Of a stretch of 14,678 bases of DNA, positions 9,420 through 14,678 are shown piece after piece (position 1 is the stretch's first letter; each line of letters starts with the position of its first letter). This stretch comes from Clostridiales bacterium (GTDB taxonomy: Bacteria > Bacillota_A > Clostridia > Saccharofermentanales > Saccharofermentanaceae). A model generated the notes under the pieces. The model was not told where the DNA came from and did not search any database. It worked only from the letters and a program-made list of their open reading frames with translations. The position numbers and the translations under genes are program-made. The stretch covers positions 1 to 14,678 of the forward strand of contig JAGCGE010000253.1 in the NCBI GenBank assembly GCA_017649745.1, given 5' to 3'.

Positions 9420-9806
9420 TACTTTATGACCTCCTTCCACGCCTCTTCAGCCATCTGATCAAAGATTGGCTGTATCGCCGGGTCTATATAGTTCCTACCT
9501 TTAACCCAGTTTCCTCTTCCTGTTGCATGTCCGACATCCAGAATAATGGCAATATTAACGTTATTTTGAATGTTGGTATTAATGAACTGTATTGCAATCT
9601 CTCCTGTCTTGTAATCTTCTCTGATTTCAAAAGTCCAGGAGGAAGCTGTCTTACCAGTACGCTTAGGAGTCGCGTCTTGAAGCGCATTGACCCCTAAGGT
9701 ACCGTACTTCGCTAAAACATTCAGGTAATCTTTACCCAATACTCTGTTAAAAAAAAGAGAATGTTTTTGAGAAGTCTCCGCGATGCTTAAATTCGATCCC
9801 AGCCAT
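9419..9806 (-). CDS. HK97 gp10-like tail completion protein, frame broken at a T8 run
   Basis: The natural start is ATG 9804-9806 (MAGIEFKHRGDFSKTFSFF), two bases after the hydrolase stop and with a good ribosome binding site. As written, this frame meets TAA after 19 codons, right after eight T (plus-strand A8, 9749-9756). Removing one T, or a +1 or -2 shift there, joins it to the open frame that continues NRVLGKDYLNVLAKYG to the stop at 9419-9421, about 128 residues. The joined protein looks like the HK97 gp10 family: GDFSKT near the start, ATPKRTGKTASSW, IALILDVGHATGRGNWVKGRNYIDPAIQPIFDQ(near equivalent). Gp10-like proteins act at the head-tail junction or tail completion. A shorter product from TTG 9739 (106 residues) is possible but lacks a binding site. 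Its stop overlaps the tape measure start (TAATG). The break may be an assembly error, a true mutation or a recoding site. Confidence 0.72.
9429..9434 (-). promoter_or_regulatory. Ribosome binding site that fixes the tape measure start at 9419
   Basis: GGAGGT on the minus strand, with a 9-base spacer to the ATG at 9417-9419, supports MATTKTVDER as the N-terminus. The in-frame GTG at 9440 would place this site inside the coding region and is less likely. Confidence 0.8.
9749..9756 (-). other. Homopolymer run (T8 in the sense strand) at the frame break
   Basis: The sense strand reads TCT TTT TTT TAA C in the frame of ATG 9806. The next frame, AAC AGA GTA TTG GGT, is open to the end of the gene. 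A loss of one T, polymerase slippage, or a +1 shift on UUU with the UAA stop in the A site would each restore the protein. Confidence 0.8.
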
Positions 9807-9808
9807 AG

Positions 9809-11056
9809 TTAGATCCTTTCTGCGTAGTCCAGCGAAATCCAGCCAGCGCCAGATTTAAGTCGTCCCCATCCTTTAACAGAACCCTGACCGGTTTTAACTT
9901 CAAGGATGGTAAATGCTCCTTTCCCGGTAAATTCGCCTGTAGTAGGATAGTTCGTTCCAGGACCAGTACGAATATTCAAACTATCGGTTGTGACACGAAC
10001 TATAAACGGTACATCTACAACTGGTTCAGGGCTACCCGAACTATACTTGTTGTAGAACGCCATTCCAAGAGCTGCTCTCTGCTCTTCAACTGCTTCACTC
10101 TGATCAGCTGGAGCTTCATAACCATGAAGTACCGCATCGGAAGCCTCTCGTACGCTTCTTGCGTTCTTCAACTGGTTCATGAGTCCACTTTTACTAGTAA
10201 ACTCTTTCCAAAGCCAGCCAAGCTGTGCATCAAGATCTCCAATTGAAGCATTATTAACTCTACAATGATCAAGAAGACCCTGTTTTCTACTCCAGAATGT
10301 CCACTGAGCTAAACCGTAGCCAGCAGAATCATGAATAAAATTAGTATAAGATCCATTATCAACAGCGGCTGTATACTGCTCGTCCGTCATTCCTAACTTC
10401 TTTTCATAAGTATTCTGGAGATTGTTTGATCTAAGACCTGATTCAGCCTGGAGATTACCCATAGTACCGGCTACAGCGTAGTCGTTAAGTCCTTTAGACT
10501 TAAGGAAATCCCAAATATGTTTTTCGCTATTCTCAGCCACGACTGCACCTCCTATAGCTTTCTTAAACTGATCCCAGGTATGTTTTCCAGTATTATAGAC
10601 ATACGGGGCAGGACATACTTTTCCTGTAACATCGTAATGTCTAAGCACATGATCCACAGGAACATTGTACTTTTTCATAAGATTCTTAGTAAGAGCTATA
10701 GTTCGCTCTACGGTCTTATCTTCGAAATACCAATGCTCATCTGCTTTACTAGGATCACCGGTTGTATTGCAGCACATTTCGATCCCTAAGGAATTCTGAT
10801 TCCTGCATTCAGGATGCTTGTATGTGCTTGATCCAACATGCCATGCGCTATTAGCATCTTCGACGCTCTGCCAAATATCTTTTTCATCGACAAAGTAATG
10901 AGCAGAAGCATTACGATCTCCACCGTAGAAATATCTTGCATTAGCTTCTGCTGATCCAACAGCACCACAATAATGGATCACAATGTACTTTATTCTGGAA
11001 ACTGTACCGGGATAGTAATTGTATTTACTGATCAACTTGTTGATCTTTAATTCCAT
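9809..11056 (-). CDS. Peptidoglycan hydrolase: amidase + lysozyme-like + SH3b domains
   Basis: This 415-residue protein starts at ATG 11054-11056 behind GGGAGGTG (7-8 base spacer), inside the end of the preceding gene. Residues 1-170 form an N-acetylmuramoyl-L-alanine amidase domain (Amidase_2/PGRP type). The expected zinc ligands are H28 (KYIVIHYCG), H140 (VLRHYDVTG) and C148 (KVCPAPYV); E92 lies in SLGIEMC. Residues about 178-340 match a Phage_lysozyme2-type domain (HIWDFLKSKGLNDYAVAGTMGNL, E205 in LQAESGL, then GYGLAQWTFWSRKQGLLDHC). Residues about 351-415 are a bacterial SH3 wall-binding domain (VTTDSLNIRTGPGTNYP ... GWGRLKSGAGWISL). It should cut both the peptide stem junction and probably the glycan strand. 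There is no signal peptide, so export would need a holin or assembly into the virion. Its place in the tail operon is odd for an endolysin; a tail-associated lysin is the alternative. Confidence 0.9.
   Translation of the reverse strand: MELKINKLISKYNYYPGTVSRIKYIVIHYCGAVGSAEANARYFYGGDRNASAHYFVDEKDIWQSVEDANSAWHVGSSTYKHPECRNQNSLGIEMCCNTTGDPSKADEHWYFEDKTVERTIALTKNLMKKYNVPVDHVLRHYDVTGKVCPAPYVYNTGKHTWDQFKKAIGGAVVAENSEKHIWDFLKSKGLNDYAVAGTMGNLQAESGLRSNNLQNTYEKKLGMTDEQYTAAVDNGSYTNFIHDSAGYGLAQWTFWSRKQGLLDHCRVNNASIGDLDAQLGWLWKEFTSKSGLMNQLKNARSVREASDAVLHGYEAPADQSEAVEEQRAALGMAFYNKYSSGSPEPVVDVPFIVRVTTDSLNIRTGPGTNYPTTGEFTGKGAFTILEVKTGQGSVKGWGRLKSGAGWISLDYAERI
9814..9821 (-). promoter_or_regulatory. Ribosome binding site that fixes the gp10-like start at 9806
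   Basis: The minus strand reads AGAAAGGA with a 7-base spacer to the ATG at 9804-9806, within the last codons of the hydrolase gene. No comparable site precedes the TTG at 9739, which argues that translation begins at 9806 and that the frame break downstream is real in the given sequence. Confidence 0.65.
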
Positions 11057-11630
11057 CTACAGCACCTCCCTTCAGTCTTGCTAATTTTCTCTGCTCAATC
11101 TCAGCTCTTCTCTTAGCATTAACGGCAGCATTCTCAGCAATAACCTCGTTGAGTTTCTTCTTTTTCTTGTTTTCCGGCTTATTCTCCTCATTACAGACCT
11201 TGATCAATGTCATTAGTCTGTTCAAATGCCATTTCTGACATTCAAAAGGAATATTAAGTGCTACCATCTGGTAGTAAATAAGCTCAGATGTTATGATCCT
11301 CTTTTCACCACGCTCTCTGCTCTTTCCGAACCAGGTTGCAGTGTGAGGATCTTTAATATATGCAACAATCTCCTCGACATTTTCTTTTGTCAGGTGATTG
11401 TATACTTCCGGATCAACGTTCTGCGTAATAGTCATAAACCGAACATAGTCAATTGTCTCTTCTGAAGTCATCTTAGTCTTTTCATCAAGAAAAGGCTTGT
11501 GGTATTTTGCTTCCCACTTGGAAACAGACAAAAGACTATGCTCAAGTTGGAGAACCGTCTCCTTACCATAGGTGAATTCTTCTTTCTCGTTGTCCCAGAA
11601 TTCTTCAGCCGGTATCACAATCTTGAGCAT
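11025..11630 (-). CDS. Second tail assembly chaperone-like protein (gpT-position)
   Basis: This 201-residue protein starts at ATG 11628-11630, with GAAAGGTG about 8 bases upstream. It starts MLKIVIPAEEFWDNEKEEFTYGKETVLQLEHSLLSVSKWE, continues with SEETIDYVRFMTI and VDPEVYNHLTKENVEEIVAYI, then EKRIITSELIYYQMVALNIPFECQKWHLNRLMTLI. Similar proteins with the 'LEHSLLSVSKWE...PFECQKWHLNRL' signature are common just before the tape measure region in Bacillota siphoviruses. The last 50 residues are highly charged and Lys-rich (KPENKKKKKLNEVIAENAAVNAKRRAEIEQRKLARLKGG) and probably helical. Its role is inferred as the gpT-like partner that links the chaperone coat to tube subunits. It is in the same frame as the preceding gene but separated by in-frame TAA and TGA. 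Its final 32 bases overlap the hydrolase gene. Confidence 0.65.
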   Translation of the reverse strand: MLKIVIPAEEFWDNEKEEFTYGKETVLQLEHSLLSVSKWEAKYHKPFLDEKTKMTSEETIDYVRFMTITQNVDPEVYNHLTKENVEEIVAYIKDPHTATWFGKSRERGEKRIITSELIYYQMVALNIPFECQKWHLNRLMTLIKVCNEENKPENKKKKKLNEVIAENAAVNAKRRAEIEQRKLARLKGGAVDGIKDQQVDQ

Positions 11631-11645
11631 AGTTCGTCACCTTTC

Positions 11646-12071
11646 TTATTTAGAAACAGAAATATTATTCTCTGCCGCTGCCTGCACACGCTTCGTGTAC
11701 TTTTCCATCTCCTCCTTAGAAGGAAGGATCCCATTCACGAAGTCTGTTGCTGCCTTAGCGTCGGTAGCAAGATCCATGTAAATATCCGAGTAAGCTACAG
11801 TAGACTTGAAGTCTTCCTTGGCAGCATCACTCTTGTCCATGGTTCTACCGTCCATGCTCTTGACACCATATGCTACCAGGACCAGCTGCTCGAAGTACTT
11901 ATACAGGGCATTCTGATCGTTTTCCTTAATAATCTTGTCGAGCATCTGACTCAAACCACCCTTCATGGAGGTCTGAAGGTCCATCAGCTCTTTAGGCAGA
12001 AGATTGAAATAGAAATCCTCTGTCCTTTCATTACCATCGAAGTCTTTGTAAGTAAGTGTTTTCTTTACCAT
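11646..12071 (-). CDS. Tail assembly chaperone (gpG-like)
   Basis: This 141-residue protein starts at ATG 12069-12071 with AAAGGAG (12081-12087) and a 9-base spacer. It begins MVKKTLTYKDFDGNERTEDFYFNLLPKELMDLQ and is mostly helical and acidic further on, with LSQMLDKIIKENDQ and FEQLVLVAYGVKSMDGRTMDKSDAAKEDF. This start (strand-rich 'YKDFDGNERTEDFYF' then helices) is characteristic of tail assembly chaperones in Bacillota phages, which coat the tape measure protein before the tube polymerises. It lies between the major tail gene and the tape measure gene, exactly where the gpG/gpGT pair sits in lambda-like tails. It ends with TAA and is followed after 15 bases by the second chaperone-like gene. 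The family call is from pattern memory and position. Confidence 0.78.
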   Translation of the reverse strand: MVKKTLTYKDFDGNERTEDFYFNLLPKELMDLQTSMKGGLSQMLDKIIKENDQNALYKYFEQLVLVAYGVKSMDGRTMDKSDAAKEDFKSTVAYSDIYMDLATDAKAATDFVNGILPSKEEMEKYTKRVQAAAENNISVSK

Positions 12072-12094
12072 TGCTTTCAGCTCCTTTCATTTTG

Positions 12095-12126
12095 AAAAAG
12101 TGGGGCAGCCTATTAAGCCACCCCAC
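12095..12126 (-). terminator. Rho-independent terminator after the major tail gene
   Basis: Read on the minus strand, GTGGGGTGGC (12126-12117), loop TTAATAG (12116-12110) and GCTGCCCCAC (12109-12100) form a 10-base-pair stem with two G-T wobbles, followed by TTTTT (12099-12095). On the plus strand the wobbles become C-A and A-C mismatches, so the signal is specific to the minus strand. It begins 15 bases after the tail gene stop and ends 8 bases before the ribosome binding site of the next gene. Downstream tail genes must therefore depend on read-through or antitermination. Confidence 0.85.
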
Positions 12127-12140
12127 AAAAAAGTTACATC

Positions 12141-13139
12141 TTATGCATTCAGGATCGCATAAACATCGTCCGGACTAGGCAGCGTAGGGAACTTCTCAGT
12201 TCCTGCGGAGGTCTGCTCGTAGTACGTCTTGCTGACGTCAACAGAGGTATCAGTGGACAGCGTGTAAACGTCGCCATCCTTCTCATACCATCCCTCGGTG
12301 TGAGGATTGTCACCAGGAACAAACTCGTAGTAGGTCTTCTGATCGTCTACGGTTGTGTCCTCAGTTACAGTGTACACATACGGATCTTCCGATGTACCGG
12401 TGCCAGTACGCTCAAACCAACCCTCTTCACTAGGATTCTCGGTTCCAACCGGGGTAACTGCATCGTAGCTGTCAGGAGTAGGAGCAGGAGATACTTCAGT
12501 GTAAGTAGCAGCAGTACCATCCTTACCATACAGAAGCTCTTCGATAGCAGTAAGCTTAGCTTCGTCGATCAGCTTGGAGTTGATCTGCAGGTGAGAAGTC
12601 GGCTTAAACTGAAGTTTCGTTTCCGGATCGATCGCATTAACAACCACAGGAGTGGTGCTCATTTCCCAGCTCAGCTCGGCCGGCTCGGTGGATTCATTCG
12701 TAGTGCTATGAGAACGGCTGGAAGGAGATGCCTTACCACCGTATACCAGATGGATCACATAACCATAGTCTTCACCCTGTACATCATTACCGATCAGAGT
12801 ACGATAGGACAGGCCGAAAGAACGACGGCTCTGCTGACCAATGGTAACACCCTTGCCCAGGCTGGAAGTACCGTCGCAGACATCGAATTCCTTCGGGCTC
12901 TGGTAAGCCTTGATCGTGGCTTTGAACTTTTCCTTGTTAACGATCGACAGATACTTCATGTTATCTGCATAGATGTCATTGGTGTCGCCACCTTCCGGGC
13001 TCTCATCAATACCAGTCAGACCATCCCAGGCCACACCGGTTTCATACTTGGCATCAAGTCCCATACGATACAGCATACCACGGTCTACACCTGTTTCGTA
13101 GAAACGCTTGCCTTCTTCATCCCAAATTGCTCTTGCCAT
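12141..13139 (-). CDS. Major tail (tube) protein with C-terminal repeat insertion
   Basis: This 332-residue protein starts at ATG 13139 behind a strong AAGGAGG. The N-terminal part (about residues 1-210) carries features of the major tail protein family of Bacillota siphoviruses: ARAIWDEEGKRFYETGVDRG, a KYLSIVNKEKFKATIKAYQSPKEFDVCDG stretch, and GQQSRRSFGLSYRTLIGND. It should polymerise into hexameric rings that form the tail tube. Residues about 160-185 (SWEMSTTPVVVN...TKLQFKPTSHL) are also typical. Residues 233-313 hold two repeats of the pattern ENPxxEGWxE...TxDTxVDxxKTYYE. The ending KFPTLPSPDDVYAILNA looks like the usual C-terminus of the family, so the repeats look like an insertion shortly before it. 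The gene is followed at once by a terminator hairpin. Confidence in the family is high; the effect of the repeats is unknown. Confidence 0.88.
   Translation of the reverse strand: MARAIWDEEGKRFYETGVDRGMLYRMGLDAKYETGVAWDGLTGIDESPEGGDTNDIYADNMKYLSIVNKEKFKATIKAYQSPKEFDVCDGTSSLGKGVTIGQQSRRSFGLSYRTLIGNDVQGEDYGYVIHLVYGGKASPSSRSHSTTNESTEPAELSWEMSTTPVVVNAIDPETKLQFKPTSHLQINSKLIDEAKLTAIEELLYGKDGTAATYTEVSPAPTPDSYDAVTPVGTENPSEEGWFERTGTGTSEDPYVYTVTEDTTVDDQKTYYEFVPGDNPHTEGWYEKDGDVYTLSTDTSVDVSKTYYEQTSAGTEKFPTLPSPDDVYAILNA
12201..12443 (-). repeat. Two GWYE...KTYYE repeats within the major tail protein
   Basis: Residues 233-276 (TENPSEEGWFER...TVDDQKTYYEF) and 277-313 (DNPHTEGWYEKDG...SVDVSKTYYEQT) align as two diverged copies of one 37-44 residue unit. 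Each has NP, EGW(F/Y)E, a variable loop, TxDTxVDxxKTYYE. The first copy has a longer, Gly/Thr/Ser-rich loop. Such short units are seen in other phage structural proteins as surface-exposed add-ons. They probably project from the tail tube. Confidence 0.8.
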
Positions 13140-13148
13140 TTCTTTGTT

Positions 13149-13155
13149 CCTCCTT
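13149..13155 (-). promoter_or_regulatory. Strong ribosome binding site of the major tail gene
   Basis: On the minus strand the bases read AAGGAGG with a 9-base spacer to the ATG at 13139. This is a near-perfect anti-16S match and fits the high expression needed for the most abundant tail protein. Confidence 0.8.
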
Positions 13156-13156
13156 A

Positions 13157-13465
13157 TTAGAAGTAAAGAGTGAAACTCCAGTGATTCAGATTTTCATTAC
13201 CAAACCATCGGTTAAAAGTACAATGCTTTAACTCCTCGATTTTGTCTGGCATATCTGAATCCGGGTTCACGTCAATGTAAGTTACGGTGTATTGCTTATA
13301 CTTCAGATACTTATCATTATCTGCATGATAGTTTCTGGAGCCGCTACGCTCATAAACAATACAAGGGTACTTCAGCTTAACCGACTCAGGCGGTTGAAAA
13401 TATACATTCCGACTTCCGAGAAGAGTCTCGAATATCGTCTGTAGTTCAGTCCTCGCTCTCGCCAT
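13157..13465 (-). CDS. Tail terminator / tail completion protein
   Basis: I choose the ATG at 13463-13465 (MARARTELQ, 102 residues). It has a GGAGGG site at 13473-13478 with a 7-base spacer. An in-frame TTG at 13480 would add five residues but has no such support. The protein has an N-terminal amphipathic helix (ARTELQTIFETLLG), then YPCIVYERSGS, a KQYTVTYIDVNPDSDMPDKIEELK strand-turn-helix, and a Trp/Phe-rich end. This layout matches small tail terminator proteins of the lambda gpU / SPP1 gp17 kind, which form a ring that stops tube growth and joins tail to head. It sits directly before the major tail gene, the usual place for this protein. The call rests on the layout and neighbours and lacks a proven fold match. 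Confidence 0.68.
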   Translation of the reverse strand: MARARTELQTIFETLLGSRNVYFQPPESVKLKYPCIVYERSGSRNYHADNDKYLKYKQYTVTYIDVNPDSDMPDKIEELKHCTFNRWFGNENLNHWSFTLYF

Positions 13466-13772
13466 TGTATAGCCCTCCAACCGTCAATTGAAGTCTAGGA
13501 TAGCGTACTTCAACACTACTAACCTTCCACTTAGCACCCATGTACTCCACGTATACCATGGAGTGAAAATTATCATAGGCGAAGGGATCGGCTACTATGC
13601 TGATCGTGTTAGAAATATTAATGTTATCGTTGACCTGTTGCGCTGATTCCAGTCTTCTCATGTCTCTGGTAACATCACCGAAGTATTCTCTCTCAGTAAT
13701 CTGAGGTACCCACACTCCAGGTGTTGTTTCTACTGTTTCAGCGTAGCCGATTTTCCCATAAAACTTCGCCAT
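13446..13772 (-). CDS. Head closure / head-tail joining protein
   Basis: This 108-residue protein starts at ATG 13770-13772. Its ribosome binding site AAGGAG lies about 7 bases upstream and overlaps the stop codon of the preceding gene. The sequence has the look of small beta-rich head-closure (stopper) proteins: MAKFYGKIGYAETVETTPGVW, then ITEREYFGDVTRDMRRLES, a NINISNTISIVADPFAYDNFHSM stretch, and an ending YMGAKWKVSSVEVRYPRL. I recall this pattern as an uncharacterised but widespread family in clostridial phages, placed between capsid and tail terminator genes. It probably seals the portal exit after DNA packaging and offers the tail docking surface. Its last 20 bases overlap the next gene. 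The family resemblance is good; the exact role is inferred from gene order. Confidence 0.65.
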   Translation of the reverse strand: MAKFYGKIGYAETVETTPGVWVPQITEREYFGDVTRDMRRLESAQQVNDNINISNTISIVADPFAYDNFHSMVYVEYMGAKWKVSSVEVRYPRLQLTVGGLYNGESED

Positions 13773-13784
13773 TTTGAAATCTCC

Positions 13785-14165
13785 TTAACTGTCCAGAACA
13801 GTGAGTCCCCTCAAGCTGAAGGTCTTTCTCAAAGTCTGTCCATCTGCTACCGCCACGACTGTTACTGTCTGCGTGTCCTTATCGGCAATGCGCAATACAA
13901 TGTCACCATCCGGATCAAGTACGGAAGGATTAGTTACGGTGACAGTAATGCTTACATCACTAGCATCAGGCACTTCACAATGCAGAGCTAAGTAATTACC
14001 AGACTGAAGCGAAGGATCGCCAGAGAATCCGGTATAGTCATCCACATACTTCAAAGTACCTGTGATCCCGGTTCTTCCCACCGAGATGTCCTGCTGCAGA
14101 TCCGAAACCGTCTTTCCAAAGAGGTCTTCGGAGTCATCTGTGATGGCACTGACGTTAAGCTGCAT
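13785..14165 (-). CDS. Capsid-adjacent conserved protein, beta-rich; possible decoration protein
   Basis: This 126-residue protein starts at the ATG 14163-14165, which overlaps the capsid stop by one base; a GAGGAAG lies rather far upstream (about 14 bases), so initiation probably depends on coupling. It is rich in Thr, Val, Asp and Ser, with alternating patterns such as DVSITVTVTN, DIVLRIADKD and TQTVTVVAVADG. These look like beta strands, as in an immunoglobulin-like or small beta-barrel domain. There is no signal peptide and no membrane segment. A recognisable middle stretch reads DDYTGFSGDPSLQSGNYLALH. Similar small proteins directly after the capsid gene occur in many Bacillota phages. 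The position suggests a capsid decoration or stabilising protein; a head-tail connector role is the alternative. The molecular function is not proven by sequence. Confidence 0.6.
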   Translation of the reverse strand: MQLNVSAITDDSEDLFGKTVSDLQQDISVGRTGITGTLKYVDDYTGFSGDPSLQSGNYLALHCEVPDASDVSITVTVTNPSVLDPDGDIVLRIADKDTQTVTVVAVADGQTLRKTFSLRGLTVLDS

Positions 14166-14678
14166 TAAGGGTTTACAACTTCCTCAAGTGCGATCGCACT
14201 GTAGATACGAGTGTTAGCACCGGATACACGAGTCTCGATCAGGCTCTTCTGCTGGTTGAAATCCAGATCGAAATCGGTGAAGTGAGTGATCTCACCGCCC
14301 TTGGTGCTACCCAGAGCATAGTCAGCCATGTTGCAAACCAGGGCCAGAAGCTTCTTCGTCTTAGCACTTCCGCCTTCGCCTTCAACACGAGTCTTGTTCT
14401 CCATCTGCTCAACAGTGTAGATGTTACCCACATTCAGAGCAGAAGCCAGCTCAGACACAGAGCTGTAGATCCGGCGACCATTCAGATCACGAGCCAGAAG
14501 CATTACATTTACCAGGTGAGGTGTGCAGAACATATCGGGCTGACCGGATCCCTTATACTTCTCACGGGAGTACAGCATAGCCGTAATGATCGCTTCTGCA
14601 TACACGTAGTTATCACCGAAATTAGCTGCGGTGTTGGTTCCCTGCAGACTTTCTCTTGCGCCTTCAATGTCAACATCA
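14165..14678 (-). CDS. Major capsid protein, C-terminal part (gene cut at window edge)
   Basis: The frame is open from base 14678 to the TAA at 14165-14167, giving about 170 codons; the true start lies outside the window. The GTG at 14605 is internal, since the frame stays open upstream of it (DVDIEGARESLQGT...). The text resembles the C-terminal half of HK97-fold capsid proteins of Bacillota phages: a helical stretch (YAEAIITAMLYSREKYKG), a 'DMFCTPHLVNVMLLARDLNGRR' type segment, and a closing segment on non-covalent shell assembly (ETRVSGANTRIYSAIALEEV). It would form the icosahedral shell. It is the first gene in the direction of transcription, followed by connector and tail genes, which fits the capsid slot. 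Its stop codon shares one base with the next start (TAATG), suggesting translational coupling. The family call rests on remembered resemblance and gene order. Confidence 0.82.
   Translation of the reverse strand, partial: DVDIEGARESLQGTNTAANFGDNYVYAEAIITAMLYSREKYKGSGQPDMFCTPHLVNVMLLARDLNGRRIYSSVSELASALNVGNIYTVEQMENKTRVEGEGGSAKTKKLLALVCNMADYALGSTKGGEITHFTDFDLDFNQQKSLIETRVSGANTRIYSAIALEEVVNP

Noticed and set aside
9419..9739. Translation of the gp10-like gene from TTG at 9739 as a complete short gene
   Set aside because: There is no binding site in front of the TTG, and the upstream ATG frame encodes a natural N-terminal extension once the T8 run is allowed for; kept only as an alternative in the feature entry.
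11631..11645. Possible stop read-through joining the two chaperone-like genes, since both are in the same frame
   Set aside because: A second in-frame stop (TGA) follows the TAA within the 15-base gap, and the second gene has its own ATG and binding site.
12300..13160. Plus-strand 286-codon open frame opposite the major tail gene
   Set aside because: It is antisense to a confidently assigned, strongly initiated gene and reads like a codon mirror (runs of Ser/Arg/Ile without domain pattern).
13466..13480. Longer N-terminus of the tail terminator gene from a TTG
   Set aside because: The ATG at 13465 has a well-spaced GGAGGG, which would lie inside the coding region if the TTG were used.
1..14678. 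A defence, toxin or other accessory system hidden in the window
   Set aside because: Every base is accounted for by coupled virion morphogenesis genes and the hydrolase; no extra gene of the size of such a system fits in the gaps, the largest of which (12072-12140) holds a terminator.

Overview
The window holds the late structural region of a tailed double-stranded DNA phage or prophage with siphovirus-type tail genes. All genes lie on the minus strand, so transcription runs from base 14678 to base 1. The gene families (HK97-fold capsid, a long hydrophobic tape measure with IHSPS-type C-terminus, Dit and Tal-like proteins, strong GGAGG-type ribosome binding sites) suggest a host among the Bacillota, probably a gut clostridial lineage. 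This host guess is inference. Nothing here shows whether the phage is free or integrated.

Order of transcription: the C-terminal part of the major capsid protein (cut by the window edge), a 126-residue capsid-adjacent protein, a head-closure-like protein, a tail terminator-like protein, and the major tail protein, which carries a repeat insertion near its C-terminus. Next come a Rho-independent terminator, two tail assembly chaperone-like proteins, a three-domain peptidoglycan hydrolase, a gp10-like tail completion gene, a 2542-residue tape measure protein, the distal tail protein Dit, and the first 339 codons of a Tal-like baseplate hub protein that runs off at base 1. Genes touch or overlap almost throughout (TAATG and ATGA junctions), as expected of one translationally coupled late operon. 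No intergenic space exceeds about 70 bases, and I see no tRNA, CRISPR array, insertion sequence or attachment site.

The genes together build and finish the head (capsid, capsid-adjacent protein, closure protein), join it to the tail (terminator, gp10-like), polymerise a tube around a tape measure held by chaperones, and cap the tail with Dit and Tal. I found no separate new system. Points that deserve attention are: (1) the gp10-like gene is interrupted after 19 codons by a run of eight T, although its remainder is intact in another frame; (2) an amidase-lysozyme-SH3 hydrolase sits inside the tail operon, directly before gp10-like and tape measure genes; (3) the tape measure protein is very long and carries two tandem arrays, one of hydrophobic 58-residue units and one of ten roughly 62-residue units; (4) the major tail protein carries two GWYE...KTYYE repeats; (5) a hairpin terminator lies directly after the major tail gene; (6) the two chaperone-like genes are separate ORFs instead of a frameshift pair.
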